A DNA stretch of 64,000 nucleotides from Scolanthus callimorphus. Lineage: Eukaryota > Cnidaria > Anthozoa > Actiniaria > Edwardsiidae. Below, piece after piece: positions 43,649 to 56,427 of this stretch (the first letter of the stretch is position 1; each line of letters opens with the position of its first letter). The stretch spans positions 12,453,831 through 12,517,830 of the forward strand of contig CM066914.1 in NCBI GenBank assembly GCA_033964015.1. The letters are read 5' to 3'. Position numbers and translations under genes: made by a program. The notes under the pieces were generated by a model, which saw only the letters and a list, made by a program, of their open reading frames with translations, searched no databases and had not been told where the DNA came from.

Positions 43649-45758
43649 ATGGCTTACCCTGTAACACAACAAGACCGCTATCGACCCAATATCGGTAAGC
43701 AATTCCCTCTGTGTTGAAACACTCACTGCTATCACTGATATTTATTTACTACTGGCGCAGTAGTATTTTTTAAAGTGAGTGAAAAGCTTTCAAATCAAAT
43801 GCTGTACCATCGTTTCTACATTGCTGCCATTATCAGTCCGGCGTGTCCTACAAAGTTACAAGCGGACGCGTTAGATCCTTAGAGCGCGCAGTTTGGAACT
43901 AAGGATGCTATATGCTAAGATTCATCCCATAGCAATACTCCTTTGTTATTTTTTATCAGTATTGATTTCAAGTTCCATTGAGTAGTTATGCTTTGCTTTG
44001 ATATATCTTCATTGTACGGGCAGTTACCCACTTTAGAACGTACCGGTTGCAAGTAATTATTTCCAGTAATTGGTTAATTCTATCACTTCAGTGACTTTGC
44101 TGTCACTAGATATTGTATTGGGAGCCGCACATTTTTTGTTGGGGTTATTTCTCAACAAATGTTCATAATGAAGGCGCTTGGATTAAACCTCATTCGGCCT
44201 CTGTCCACCAGCTTACATAATCCCTGAATACTAACAAATAGTCGATTCGCGTAACTGAGTATATGAACAACTGCTTATAAATGGCTATGGGAACAAAAGA
44301 TCGAGAAGTTTGAATGATTGCCTTTCGCTACGGATATTGATATCTTGTATTTTTTATTTCCCTTATCGGAAAGCCAACGCCCCATTTATTATGAGGGGAG
44401 CACCAGAAGATGCACAAACTACTTATTTTGCCCATTTTGCTGAACTGTCTGGCCACTCTTTGGTTATGGTTATAAATGGCTATGAGAACAAAAGATCGTC
44501 TTTTCTCTCACTTCACTGTCGTCACTGCCCATTTATACATCTGTTTCTGGTAACACTTGGCTACCAGGCCGTAGTCGTTGAGTTTGGCAGTTTGTGTTTT
44601 CTGAGTTGTCGTTGAATCCATTGCTTTTTTCGGTACATTAGTTTGGCTTCCCTTGCGAGACATTTTGCGACAGAAGCCAATTCACTGCACTCGGCTGCGA
44701 AACTTGGCAGAATCTGATTGGCTGACATGGTTTGATTGACGTGCCAAAATAATTGTGAACGCACTGGGTCGCGTGTTACCTGAAAAAGCAATATATTACT
44801 GATATTTATTACAGTTAGTGGGGTCTTAAACATTTTGCGCTTTATCATAAAGTATGGTGTTATAAAGAGTACGCCGCGCCCAAGCCTATCACGCATCATT
44901 CAGTAGTTTTCAACGAAAGTTTTTCAAAACAGGACCAAACCTAAACATGGCAAGCTGCCAAACAGATGCGAGCTATCTCAAGTGAAATTAGAAACACCTG
45001 AACACTGTCTTGTTTTGATAGGACTTTCTTAATAAAGGTTGGCGGTTTGGCAAGCGCTCAACTCTGCGCGTCCAGACCCAAATGCAGTATGGGTAGAATC
45101 AAAGGATCCCCATTGGATGCTTACTCAGGGTCTAGATGATGAATTCTAGTTTGAACGCGACAATCTTCTTGTGATATAGCGGACCTCACAGGGCCACGCA
45201 TTTACGGCGCGCGAAATACTCTGTACAACGCCGACTTGCCAAGGCTACTTGCAGCGCACGAAAAGGCGACCATTCTGCATAGGGTATTGATAATTGTGTT
45301 ATGTATTTGCAGTTCTTCAACAAGAGAGCCAACACGATCGACGACGAGACAGAAACACAAGTAAAAAACGAATCCGTACTGCCTTTACAACAAACCAGAT
45401 TCGAGAACTCGAGTCGGAATTCGACAAGAACAAGTACCTGAGTATCTCAAGGAGGTCGGAGTTGGCGAAATCTCTGGAACTCAGTGACACGCAAATCAAA
45501 ATCTGGTTCCAAAATAGAAGAACTAAACTCAAGAGGAAACTTGCGTCTGAAATGGCTTTCCATCTGTCCCCCCCTCCCGCGGGGCATTTTTATCCCTGCC
45601 ATCCCGTTGTGGAACGCTATTGTCATGCGCGCGCAGATACTGTGGCCTGTAACTGTTGGCATTCTACAAGCTCAATATCCTACCAACAAGCTCCTTTCTA
45701 TCAGAGGCCATTTACTGTAGCAGAGACTAGAAGTGATGAACGTACTGCAAATTTCTAA
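43649..45758 (+). CDS. ANTP-class homeobox gene (Rough/Nedx-like)
   Basis: Predicted two-exon gene: exon 1 at 43649-43694 (ATG, 15 codons plus one base, donor GTAAGC) and exon 2 at 45313-45758 (acceptor TTTGCAG, stop TAA). Phases match and give 163 residues. The homeodomain spans about residues 33-92 and keeps Arg5, Phe8, Leu16, Phe20 and helix 3 [17 protein letters not shown] (Trp48, Phe49, Asn51, Arg53). Gln50 is that of most ANTP-class factors. The segment [20 protein letters not shown] resembles Rough, and the neighbourhood of Dlx suggests Nedx as an alternative; orthology is inferred only. The 71-residue C-terminus is Pro/Tyr/Cys-containing with no known motif. No hexapeptide or eh1 repressor motif is visible. 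It acts in the nucleus as a sequence-specific transcription factor. Exon 1 is the weaker part of the model. Confidence 0.82.
44315..44470 (+). repeat. Dispersed repeat family B copy (in homeobox intron)
   Basis: Colinear with 39590-39780 (GCCCCATTTATTATGAGGGG, ACTACTTATTTTGCCCATTT, CACTCTTTGG). It lies in the intron 43695-45312, whose remainder shows only the family C copy. Confidence 0.55.
44636..44725 (+). repeat. Dispersed repeat family C copy
   Basis: TTGGCTTCCCTTGCGAGACA, GCGACAGAAGCCAATTCACT and GCACT.GGC..AACT.GGCA match 61978-62050 in the same orientation. Confidence 0.6.
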
Positions 45759-46930
45759 CGCACAGTAAAATAGTTAAGTCATTTAATATTATTCTGATAG
45801 TTCGAGAAACATAATAAGCGCGCTGTGATTTTCTGTAGATCATACAATAGCCCATCATTTTACTAGGAATGTGCGCGTACGCGTCGCCACAGGGACCCCG
45901 TGCAAGAACACACGAAACGAATGATCTCATAAGATGAGCGCTAGTTTGGGTTCTCGGATCATCGGATTCTCGGAATTCACAACTGAAAAGTGGTTGGGGG
46001 ACTCTGCGAGAAGCTTTCCTTCACCGAGCGTTTAGAGAATCTTTGACATGATCAAATCCTTACAGCTTGGAATATCTTCCTATCCTTCAATCAAACGGCT
46101 TTGTTTAAAGTGTTAACATGAAAGGACCGTTAGTGAAGGCGTTCAGCTTAACTTCACGAGTAATGCCATTCTCTAACTCAAGCAGCATGGCAATCAGTCT
46201 GATAGTGGAAGGCACTGTAGTGGATTGATGTGATTTAGTGTTCTATTGATCTTGATAAATGGCACTTAAGAGTTCATTATTGACCCCTCTCTCATTTCTA
46301 TCCACGGTCTATTCTTACGTGAACTAATTGCACATGATTATCTAAATTACATAAGTATTGAGTTTTTTAAATACTACATAACCATGTCCAAACAGTGCGA
46401 CAAATACTATCGGGTTGCCAAGAAGGGCTTTTAGCGCCGAAAAGAATGAGTAGTAGCTGACAACTTGACAAGTATAAGAGCCCATCATGTCAAGCGTTGA
46501 GCGTAGCTTGAGGGGGTTCTTGTGTTGTTTGTCTCTCATAGTTCGATTCACCGGACCAGTTGTCAGATAATGCACTTTGTAGACACCAAGACTATGTCCT
46601 AAGGTAACGTTCAAACACATGGTCTATTAACACACGTTGCTCAGTAAAAAATAATTCCATAACTCTGTCAGGGTAATTAAAAGATTTGTTTTGAGTCCTC
46701 CTGGATGTGAGAGTATTGAGTACATTCCATAGCGTGATTGCCTGCTTCCTTCCTGATCTCATGATGCGTGAATCTGACGTAGTTGGAAAGCTGTTTACAT
46801 TCCTAGATTAATTGACGTTCCTCGTTTTGTTTTGTTTATTATATATTTGTCTTTTCTCTATAGAAATTCACCGGTGTTGATGTAGCCTCAGTCAATAATC
46901 CTAGTAGGGTGGCTGAAAAGTTGCTCTTTT
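45759..46930. other. Intergenic, nothing recognised
   Basis: AT-rich sequence without coding or repeat structure that I can support. A minus-strand ORF at 46342-46620 has no recognisable domain. Confidence 0.5.
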
Positions 46931-46958
46931 ATGAAGCTCAAAAGCTCTAGAAAAACTC

Positions 46959-47372
46959 ATGTATAAGAGGCTTATCGCCTTTATTAACAAATACAACATC
47001 TTGTATGAGAAGCAATTTGGTTTCCGCGAAGGGCATTCTACTTTACATGCTGCTCTACTTATTACTGATCGTATTCAAAAAGCTATAGAAGAGGGCCAGT
47101 ACTCCTGTGGTATCTTCCTCGATTTTTCCAAAGCATTTGACACGGTTAATCACAATATTCTTCTGAAGAAGCTTTCTCATTATGGAATCAGGGGTATTGC
47201 CAATCAATGGTTTGCCTCCTATCTTTCAAATAGAAGACAGTCTGTTGCTATTGGTAATACCTACTCAGAAAATCTAAGTGTGTTTCATGGAGTTCCACAG
47301 GGTTCAGTGCTAGGGCCTCTCCTATTCCTCATCTATATAAACGACTTCTATAGATGTAGTCGCTTTTTTTAA
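46959..47372 (+). pseudogene. Reverse transcriptase, N-terminal half (fingers/palm)
   Basis: 137-residue open part of the LINE ORF with RT motifs FLDFSKAFDTVNH (motif A, catalytic Asp) and PQGSVLGPLLFLIYIND (motif B). It ends in a T-run frameshift before the FADD motif C. The endonuclease and upstream region are lost. Confidence 0.88.
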
Positions 47373-47376
47373 TTTT

Positions 47377-48222
47377 CATATATTTGCTGATGATACAAAC
47401 CTCTTTGCTTCTCATACTAGCTTACAAACACTAGAAAAGGGCATCAATGAGAATCTTACATTTGTGTCTAATTGGCTTACAGCCAATAAACTTTCCCTTA
47501 ATATTGATAAAACCAACTTTGTTATATTTCATCCACCTCAAAAAGCCTCTAATTATGATGTACGACTAGTGATCAATGGACAGTCTATTAAGAAAGCTAA
47601 GTGTATTAAGTACCTTGGGATTCTCATTGACTCTCATCTTAGCTGGAAACAGCATATATTGCATATTTCAAAAAAGGTTAAGCGTTGTGTGGGCATTCTC
47701 TCAAAAGTCAGACATTATGTAAATGCTGCCACTCTTTCCATGCTATATTATTCACTAATTTATCCTTTTCTAACCTATGCAGCTGTGACATGGGGGAACA
47801 CCTACACAACCACCCTAAGGCCTCTTCTTGTCCTCCAGAAGAGGGCAATTCGATTAATGACTTTTTCGGAATTTAGAGCTCATTCAGATCCAATCTTCCA
47901 TGCCCTTGGTCTACTTAAATTACCTGAAATAATATTTTTGCATAATGCACTCTTTATGTATGATTTCTATTCAGATCGTCTGCCCTCTGTTTTTGATTGT
48001 TTCTTCTTATCAGTCAACAGGATACATCAACACTATACCAGACTAGCAGCTAAGAAAACGTATTTCCTTCCTAAAATAAGAACTAATTATGGAAAATTTA
48101 ACATCCGCTTCCTAGGCGCTAAAGTCTGGAACTCAATTTCTGAAGAATTCAAAAGTAAACCACGACCCTCTTTCAAGAAACTTTTGATTGACTCCTTCAT
48201 CAATTCATATAATACTAACTAG
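47377..48222 (+). pseudogene. Reverse transcriptase, C-terminal half
   Basis: Starts in the new frame with HIFADDTNLF (motif C, catalytic Asp pair) and continues open to TAG at 48220-48222. It includes the thumb region YSLIYPFLTYAAVTWG and the usual LINE ending WNSISEEFKSKPRPSFKKLL. It belongs with 46959-47372; only the homopolymer slip separates them. Confidence 0.88.
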
Positions 48223-48529
48223 TTTTCACCATTCCTCCTAGTTATATATATCTAGATAATCTTTAAGCCACTTTCCCTTGTTCGTTTGTATTAGTGTTTT
48301 TGTCCTGTATCTGCTGCCCGTGTATCTTGTTGATGTATCTACCTACAACTCTACAATTAATTTTTCCTATAGACCCTAGGCCGAGGTACTTGGCTCGATT
48401 AGTCCTGACTATTTCCAAGTGCCTTGTGCTCCATTAACCTGTAAAAACAAACTCATAAATCCTGTATCTTTTTCTTACGAGTGCTAATAAAGTGTTGTTG
48501 TTGTTGTTGTGTGTGTTGTTGAAAGCTAT

Positions 48530-51500
48530 CATTATATCATTGTTGTACGAAAGTCTAGTGTCGTAAAATAGAATAATTACAAAAATCAAGTCATTTTCCC
48601 GAGTGTTTATCTTAGCTATTATAAATTACTGGCTATTATCGTCTTAACGACACTCAACGGTTCGACAGATGTAATCACTCTTATTGAAATTGTTGTATTA
48701 CCTACGTCTACATCTAGCGTGTCTTCCTATTAACCGGAATTATCCATAAGTGTCTTTAATCGTGTAATGTCAAATGAAGTGTTAATACGATTTCGAGCCT
48801 ATTTCTATCTTGTTTACTTGCATTAAAATAGAATTATTGGCTGCCAACAGCCCTGTCAATTAGTAGATTCACAGCATTAAAAAGTTTCGTGACATTCTTT
48901 ATACATGTATCAATCTTACAAAACACTGCAGGCGCTGTTTGTCAGCTTCAGAACCAAAGATGTCTTTATTTGCGCTTGTTGATCAGCGATAATAGGTTTA
49001 AGCCCTTTAGATATCAGACCTCTGATCAGAGATCGTGAAACCACTAACGTTTTAATGAGACCACCTAACGTCACAACCAGGACGTTTCTTTTGAAGCAAA
49101 AATCCGGGTCAAATGTACTGCCTTTGGCAAGACGTGCAGAGGTGCGGGTACCATTAGCAATTGTGCCATTTTCTCAGGTCTTTCATTCATCACCCGTTTC
49201 TTATACGTAAAACATATCGGCGTATCCTAAAACGATATCAGCCATAACATTACGACAGGTGTGAATTTGGACTGAGTTACCTTTTTAGCCCAAGGAAAAG
49301 AATGCTTAGAAAACATGAGGGCCAATATATTTTACTTTCACGATGCCGCGGCGAACATGCTAGCGAAAGCAAAGCCTAGATCTTTCCATACGTGCAGCCA
49401 CTTTTTTCCTGTTTTGTTATATAATCAAACAACCTTGGATGTTTTGTTGTTATATAACGCATTACAAACTTGGATGTTTTGACTTAGAATAGACTCCATG
49501 TTTCTAGCATGGCTTAACTTTTGCAATCCTCCAGCATTTGCAAAATCTTGCAGTAAATTATAAAAATAAACCTTGATGAGTCATCGATTAGATCGAAAGG
49601 TTGTAGACGACTTCTTTCGATAAAACTTTTCTTTATCTAATATTCAAATTATCATACAAAATATCTCAGATGCTAAGTTATACATATTCAAAATTTCACA
49701 AAAAAAATGGGAAGGACTTGATTTTTTTTACTCGATATTTTGGCTTCACCATGTGTAAATTATGCTTATACCAGCATGATGCTTTGGGTATCAAAGATCG
49801 ACTAACAAACAAAATTATCCTCAATTAAATGGATTAGCTTAACGACTGAAGTCGATTATCCACTTGTAAGTATGTAGTATAAGTACCAGGGAAATTGGTC
49901 TAATTTTCTTATTAACCCTTCTTAACTTGACTAGATTTGGATGTGGTGTCGAGAAAATGCAAAATATCCAAAGGTTGTCTTGAAGACAGGTATGCAAAGC
50001 ATGCGAGTTTTGACGTTTAATATTTTACGAGGTCCAGAAAATCAGCTGCTCGCTAAGAGTCACTGGCAAAGTGATCTGTTGCTAAGAAATATGCAGAAAT
50101 GAGAGAATAAAGAAATTGTGGGACAGGAAAGAAAAGTACACAATAAACTGCTGTTTGTTTACTCGGAAATGTTTACGAAAGAATGTATTCCGAAGTGCTT
50201 CATCACGTCCCGAAATATACCCGTTTACAATCACTCTAGCAGAAGGAAAGTGGACAATGCGGTCATTTAGTCAATCACGGCAAGACAAATGACGCTTTGG
50301 AGAGGTTGGCAATTGTCCTGCTAATCTGAATAAGCGTCCCATTAAGCCTCTTTGTGAGTAGTCTTTAGGGGTAATCACTCATGTTATGAACAGGCCCCAT
50401 TAGCGGAGTCTGCTATAGAAAAGACCAAAACGTGTGGTCTGTGCGGAAACAACCAAGTATTCATACGCAACACCACGAGGATGCCACAGCACAACCTTGG
50501 CGCCGAGACGTACGGCACGGGCTAAATGTACAGATAGCTTTCCAGGGTGAAGCCAAGATAAGGGGTTACCTTTAAGCCCTAAAATGCCTTTGGATTGGCC
50601 TTAAATGATGTTGTTCATGGTTAATTACATGCAAAAATTGGCCGGAGAGTCATTTATCAATTAGGATTTAAAAGAGGAATATTTCGAGACAAAAGAGACA
50701 TGGGAATTAGATCTCGTTAAATGTTATCCTTCAAGGTTATCGTTTATTAAAAGGGCATGCTGTGCCGCCAGTATATTAAAACCTAGTGGTCGGAGAGTCT
50801 CTCCTTCACATGATATCTCTTATTGCTTTTTTAGATGTTTTTATGTTGGTGCTAATTGGGTGCACTTTCGAAGGGTGATGCTAACAGACGTAGCTCTTTC
50901 ACAATTCTTCACAACAGCTATGACAATTGTTGCTAATAGTCTCATGGTGTGCCCTGTTTACTCGTTCAGCCATGATAATTACTAATCCGATTGAATTACT
51001 AAATATACTCGTCGAAGAATAGATAACTATTTAACCAAGCACGTTGGCTCCTGTCATTACTTCATGATACAAGCTTATTTTTCAGTCTTATGCGAGGAGA
51101 TGACACACGCCAGAGACAGTGTTGTTGCTTGCGCGCGCGCTAAAATTCATCTACAAGAAAAGTCGGGAACCATAAACGCGCGTTGCTCTTCGAACGTGTT
51201 GAATGAAAATGAATGAGAGCTTTTCCAACTTTGTTAGAGCTTTGGTGTGAAGGGCGGCGAAGCCTTTGCCGATACACATGCTAAGGGTTCTTTCTATGAT
51301 AACTAGTATTTGAGAAGGTGTTAAAATTGTAAATATATATACTAAAGAGTAACCTTTTATGACAGCGTTTAACTTTTCAAAGAAACTCGCCATGTTTGTT
51401 TTTATGTCTTGTGGTCGTGGCCAATAGAGGATGTGAAGAAAGGCGATAACTTTCTCTACAAACAACATCCTTTTTTTCTGAAAGTGAAAAGCTTTGGCTT

Positions 51501-52438
51501 AATGAAGAGTCTAATGCATTATGCATTAGAATGTACTGGAAATCGTGTGGATGATTTTTGAATGCACACAAACCAATTAAACAAGTACATCTAGTCCTAA
51601 TTGTTTTCTAGAAAGGGTATAAAGTCGAGTCCCCTGAGCTCGGCTGGTACATCACTTCGATGTCAATTTTCCTAATTAGCCGTAATCCCGCGAGCCTAGA
51701 CGGTAGAGTTGAAGGTATCATTAGCGTTACAGAGAAAACTAGTCTCAAATGACTGTAATCAGGCTTAGAGGACTCGGTAGTGCGTTGAAGAGCACTAGTT
51801 GATAAAGATCTCGTGTGCTAATGAGCCAAAGTGACCACGCTCTCGAGGGAATGGCCCCAAAAACTAATCACGTACTTCAGCTAGTGTGTTAAGCTGATGA
51901 TACTAGAGATATTAGGGTGATTATGGCTTTACAAGTGCCACACTGACAATGCTTAGACAGACTCGTAGAGCTAGAAGGTCTTCTCCCCTAAGGGCTTGTT
52001 TCGGAGTCAGACGACTGGTCGGACCCGTGAAGACGAGCCCGAATTCCTGACTCTAAATTTCTTAGTGGCCTTAGTTATCAGTATAAATTATTCGTGGAAG
52101 CTAAGACTCCTCTTGGGATTCTAAATCAACTCCAACTCCCTCAACTAGTTAAACTATAATCTATTGGGCACATTCAACAGGGTTTAATTCGTAAATAATG
52201 ATTGCTAATTTCACCTGGTGTTCTATAATAACTTATAAATAGGAAATCCAATAAACATTTGCCTAATAAAAGCTCAATTTTGGCAATGGAAATGATAAAC
52301 CGTTTTATTTTACAGTTCTTTAAGGGTTTTTCAATACAACAGCTGTGATAAGGTATCAAAGGAATCTGTAATTCAAAGTTTTTACGGTTGATCGGTATGC
52401 GCTAATCTGAGTCTGCAAACCAAGTTACTTGACGGATT
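48530..52438. other. Long intergenic region, no genes seen
   Basis: AT-rich, no ORF with coding character on either strand. A 21-bp palindrome TCTAATGCAT-T-ATGCATTAGA lies at 51510-51530. A ~35-bp word (TTGTTATATAA..CTTGGATGTTTTG) is duplicated near 49415-49480. As it lies between two homeobox genes, it may hold regulatory elements, but none is demonstrable here. Confidence 0.5.
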
Positions 52439-52439
52439 T

Positions 52440-52625
52440 TATGATACCCCATCACGATACCCCACGGGGGCAGCGAAATTGCATCGTAAAATCGGGGTTT
52501 CGTTGTAAACGAACTCTCGATATAAGGATTTTAAAGGCGAGGCATTGTTGCCGGGACCCAGAAAAGTCAAATCGTAAAATCGGGGTATCGTTAAATCGAG
52601 GATCGTAAAATTGGGGTCCACTGTA
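52440..52625 (+). repeat. Dispersed repeat family D, plus copy
   Basis: Built of repeated ATCGTAAAATCGGGGTATCG words ending GGGGTCCACTGTA. Its inverted counterpart lies at 60570-60745. The internal motif CGATTTTACGAT recurs three to four times. Confidence 0.75.
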
Positions 52626-55276
52626 CTATTTTCATCTTATGTCAATCTTTATAGATTTCTTGAACACAATGAGGCACCTTTTCTAGAATTTCTTGTGTAT
52701 TTTCTTTTTTCCGTAATTGGCAATCTTACATACAGGATATCATATCCAGATAAAAAAAACACAGGTGAAACTTGTTAGATAAAAAGATATTATATACATA
52801 TCAGTTTTCTAGCTTGTAACATAAGTTTGAAAAATGAAAAAAAATCTTTTCACTCGCAATCCGTTTCAAGCTATGCAAGTTTTCTTAGCGCTAATACAAG
52901 CTATGCTTAATAGCGCTAGTACAATGACAAGGCTTGGTCACAAGCATGTATGGCCATGGATAAAATTGGTGATCGTTCGTTTTGAAATGAAACTCATGGA
53001 TGTGATCTCTGGCCTACATTATAAGCTCTATAAGATTACATGCTACTGAAAACACTTTAAAAAATGTAGTTTTGAGTGATTTAAGTGAGAAATAAAATTG
53101 TCGTGCGGTTTAAAGCTGCGTCGAAGCATTGCTATGTTGAACCACTTGCGACTTAATTCAAGAAAATCATCTCCAACAGCACCAAATAAGACTTGTAATA
53201 ATAAAGTTATTTTTTTGTCTTGAACAATGATGATCCTTTTCTGTTGTTTAAACACAATTCTATCTCTAAGCAATTTTCAATATTTTTGGTTCCTTGTATT
53301 TAATAATTTTCAAATTGGTAAGGCCCTGAGGTCAAACGCAAAAATTGCTAAATTAACTCCACGTATCATGAATAATTGGACAGTGGTATTCGCAGAAGCC
53401 TGTTGAATCTAAAAAATATATATCATTTAAGGGTGAAACGAAGCCCTGTAATATATTATTTCCCTAGTGGTTATGATGTTTTCCCTACAAAACTTGCTTT
53501 TTGACAATTTTCTAGTTAGATGTCTCTTGAATGCGCTCACACAGAACTGGCGGGAATCGCTTTCATGGATAGTATTTGTGGGAAAGACGACGAACTCTTG
53601 ATCCGTTTTACTTTTTGCTGGTCATCAAGTTCAAAATCAGTCTAGGCTAATATCATCTCAGATAGCCATTGATTGGCAATCATGAGGTAGTTCCCATAAT
53701 TCTACATGTAGTTCTTTTGTAATTTCATTCGAGCACTATGACAAGGGCTTCGAATGGCGATTCGTTGACGATTCGTTGACGATTCGTTGAGGTCTGGAGG
53801 AACTAGAGGCTTGAATCTAGTAGGAAATGATGCCAAATTGGCCTTTTTTTCTGCCACACACAAAGAGTTATATATACAACTAATTAAACACAAAGTTACC
53901 CCTCTCATAAAAGTTAAATAACTTTTTAATATAAACATTCCGGCAAACTCAGCTGCCTCTATTTTTTTGTATATTTGATCAAATCTCCGGAGGGCAGTAA
54001 CTTGGCAGATGATGTGAAGCGCTTATTTTTAGCCAATACGTGAGTGAGGCAGGTCCATCTATTGCTAAACCAAGCGGAATAATGGATAATGGTTAGCCCT
54101 ATTGTTTGACCCTCTTTCTCCGAGTTCTTTAACACACAACCCAAACAATAGTAGTAGTCTTTAGGACAATAGCGGTAGGGGTTAGCGAGGTAGTGTATGG
54201 GTTTTTATAATAGCCGTTTGGTTATCCAACAGCGGTTCTAGTCTCCGATGAGTCTGATTTCCTCATGACCTCTCGTTGTAGCCGCGGGCGATATAGCCCT
54301 TGCAAACCTCTTAAAAACCGCGCGAACAATATCTGATTTGCGCGCAAGTTCGAGGGAGTTTTAGAGCTCGCCGCTTTGGTTCTCCTGTGTGACAGTATGA
54401 TTGATTTCTCAGATAACGTATAACATTAATAAAGGCATTATTCCTGTCAGTATGTTTGCATAACGATCAAAGAATCTCAAAAGATATACAAGTTTAAACC
54501 GAAGAAATGGAAATGCAAACCAAAGACATTTGACATAACGACGAGTTGAATTGTAATTGTTATTTCCGATAAGATATTTTAATGAGAGATGGATAGTTTC
54601 ACAAGTCAGTGGTAAAAGTGATATGTTTTGTTCTTAACAAGAGTGAGCCAATTATCAGAGCCCTGAGGATATTCAAAAACGACAAAAAGATCACATCAAC
54701 ACTCGAGAGATTTTTAGAAAGGAGCACTCCAGTTTCGTTGCATACCGACGCTCCTTTTTTGTACTTAACCGTTAATTCAAGCCTGTTTCGGACGCATATT
54801 TTCTGGTAAACATTCGTGTGTCCGGTCTGTAAAAACCATGAATAATAGGAAATGAAGAAAACTCCTGGCCCTTGATTGACTTTTGTTAAGAATTAATCGA
54901 TGAAATGTAAATGTTTATCTACCACGCTGGTCTAACTTTATAAGATTTGGATTGTATAAGATCAAGTCAAGCTACCCGGCACTGTCGATTCCTGTTGTGT
55001 ACAACCTTTCCTAAAAAGGAAGAATTATTTCCTTACCCTCTGTAAACTCTCGTTGATGAAACATATTTACACCACAAATTGCCGGATCGGAAGTCCTTTA
55101 CAAGACCGCTTGCTATGATGGCACAAAACTCCTGACGTATGTCCGCGCCTAACTCTAAAATGTCTAATTTCTTGCACACGGCATTATCTCACGGATGTTT
55201 CTGACTATGTACATTTTGTTTCTTGTAACTCTAGATAAAAATTTTAGTGATATAATATTGAATATAGTTCAGTTAG
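52626..55276. other. Intergenic downstream of Dlx, nothing recognised
   Basis: AT-rich sequence; a small triple repeat (GATTCGTTGAC) occurs at 53758-53792. No ORF with coding character. No perfect minus-strand AATAAA found close to the Dlx stop. Confidence 0.45.
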
Positions 55277-56427
55277 TCAGCGTATGATAGAGTGATGCGT
55301 GAGGGGGTCCGTATACGCCTGCTTCAAGCTCGGGGAAAGACTCCACGGATCCACTGCTGAAGACGTGTTGTTCGCACTTTGGTGTTGGGTTATAACTGGT
55401 TTGGTTTCAAGAACGCTTGTCTCTCCGCTAGAACTCTGGCTTAGCCATCCACTGGATGGAGACAATGTTGGTGAATTAGAGTTTTCTTCTTTGACTCCAG
55501 TCGGATCTTGGTTCACTTTTAACGTTTTCTTGAACTTGGATCGCCTGTTCTGGAACCATATTTTCACTTGTGTTTGCGTCAGTCCAAGATACGCAGCCAA
55601 GTCAGCCCTCTCGGGAAGAGCCAAATATTGCGTTTTTACGAAACGCTTGTTTAATTCCCGCAGTTGAAAACTCGAGTAAATTGTCCTCGGTTTTCGGATT
55701 TTCTTGCCTTTTCCGTTCAATCTAGGCTCGTCACAGGGACTTTTATCTACAAGAGAAGAATTTCAAAGAACTTAACATAAACATTCCGATAAAAGACAAT
55801 AAAGCGGAAATTCTTAGTAATGTTCACCCGTTAGCCTAACATCAACAAGGCCATAGATAAGTATCCAAATAAGAATTCATAGTAACTTTGGAGCTTCTCT
55901 TTCCATGCAAATTTTGATTCACAGCTTCTTGAAAACAATATCGCACAAGATCAGCGCGACTTAAACCGAGGCAAATATCAGCTAATTCCGCAAAACAACT
56001 TGTTTTCTTCATATAACTAATGGCGTAATGAGCGTATAATGTACAGAAAAATTGGTTTCCTGAGAGGGAGAGATTGCGCGCATTTATCTAACAAATTGTG
56101 GACGAGTGAATGTGTACCTTCGTGCATGAGGTCGTGAGGCGATCCTGGGTAAGGCTGGATGGGGCCTTGTAGGTAGGGATGGTGAGAGAGCGGATGATGG
56201 TTCAACATAGGCATAGCAAAACTGTTCCTTGTGTTGCAAGGGAGACCATATTCAGGTGCACCGGGGCCGTGATAGTATCTCACGGAGTAGGGATTGTAGC
56301 TGGCAGGAACAGAGTTGTAAGACGAGTAGCCGTGTGACACGGCAGGCGTGCTAGGAAGCTCCATGAAGGCGGACTGACAGTTGGTTGCTAATGCCGTGCA
56401 CTGTTGTTGTGGATAGCTTAGCTTCAT
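55277..56427 (-). CDS. Dlx: Distal-less homeobox transcription factor
   Basis: Two exons on the minus strand: exon 1 from 56427 to 56118 (ATG, 103 codons plus one base, donor GTACAC) and exon 2 from 55746 to 55277 (acceptor CTCTTGTAG, stop). Phases match and give 259 residues. The homeodomain (about residues 120-179) has [37 protein letters not shown] and [16 protein letters not shown], the Dlx signature, with Gln50 and Asn51. The N-terminal QSAFMEL motif matches the conserved SAFMEL block of Dlx proteins. Flanks are rich in Tyr/Pro/His (N) and Ser/Thr (C), as in activator domains. Known role: appendage, neural and ectodermal patterning in animals. The homeobox is not split by an intron, unlike vertebrate Dlx genes. 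Start choice: first Met of the open frame. Confidence 0.95.

Larger units (their letters stand above)
46935..48520 (+). mobile_element. 5'-truncated non-LTR retrotransposon (CR1/L2/Jockey-like)
   Basis: Similarity starts at ALEKLMYKRL (about 46947), just after an in-frame TGA, and continues through EKQFGFREGHSTLHAALLIT, GIFLDFSKAFDTVNHNILL, FHGVPQGSVLGPLLFLIYIN and FADDTNLF. It runs on to NKLSLNIDKTNFVIFHPP, IKYLGILIDSHLSWKQHI and the C-terminal GAKVWNSISEEFKSKPRPSF. This is a reverse transcriptase of the LINE type; the endonuclease part is missing. A T-run near 47363-47370 breaks the frame between the catalytic FADD block and the first half. The 3' end has AATAAA (48486-48491) and a (GTT)n tail, typical of CR1/L2-like elements. 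Otherwise the frame is open to 48222, so the insertion is fairly young. Confidence 0.92.

Noticed and set aside
53043..53273. 76-codon minus-strand ORF between the homeobox genes
   Set aside because: Random AT-rich open frame without similarity to any family I recognise.
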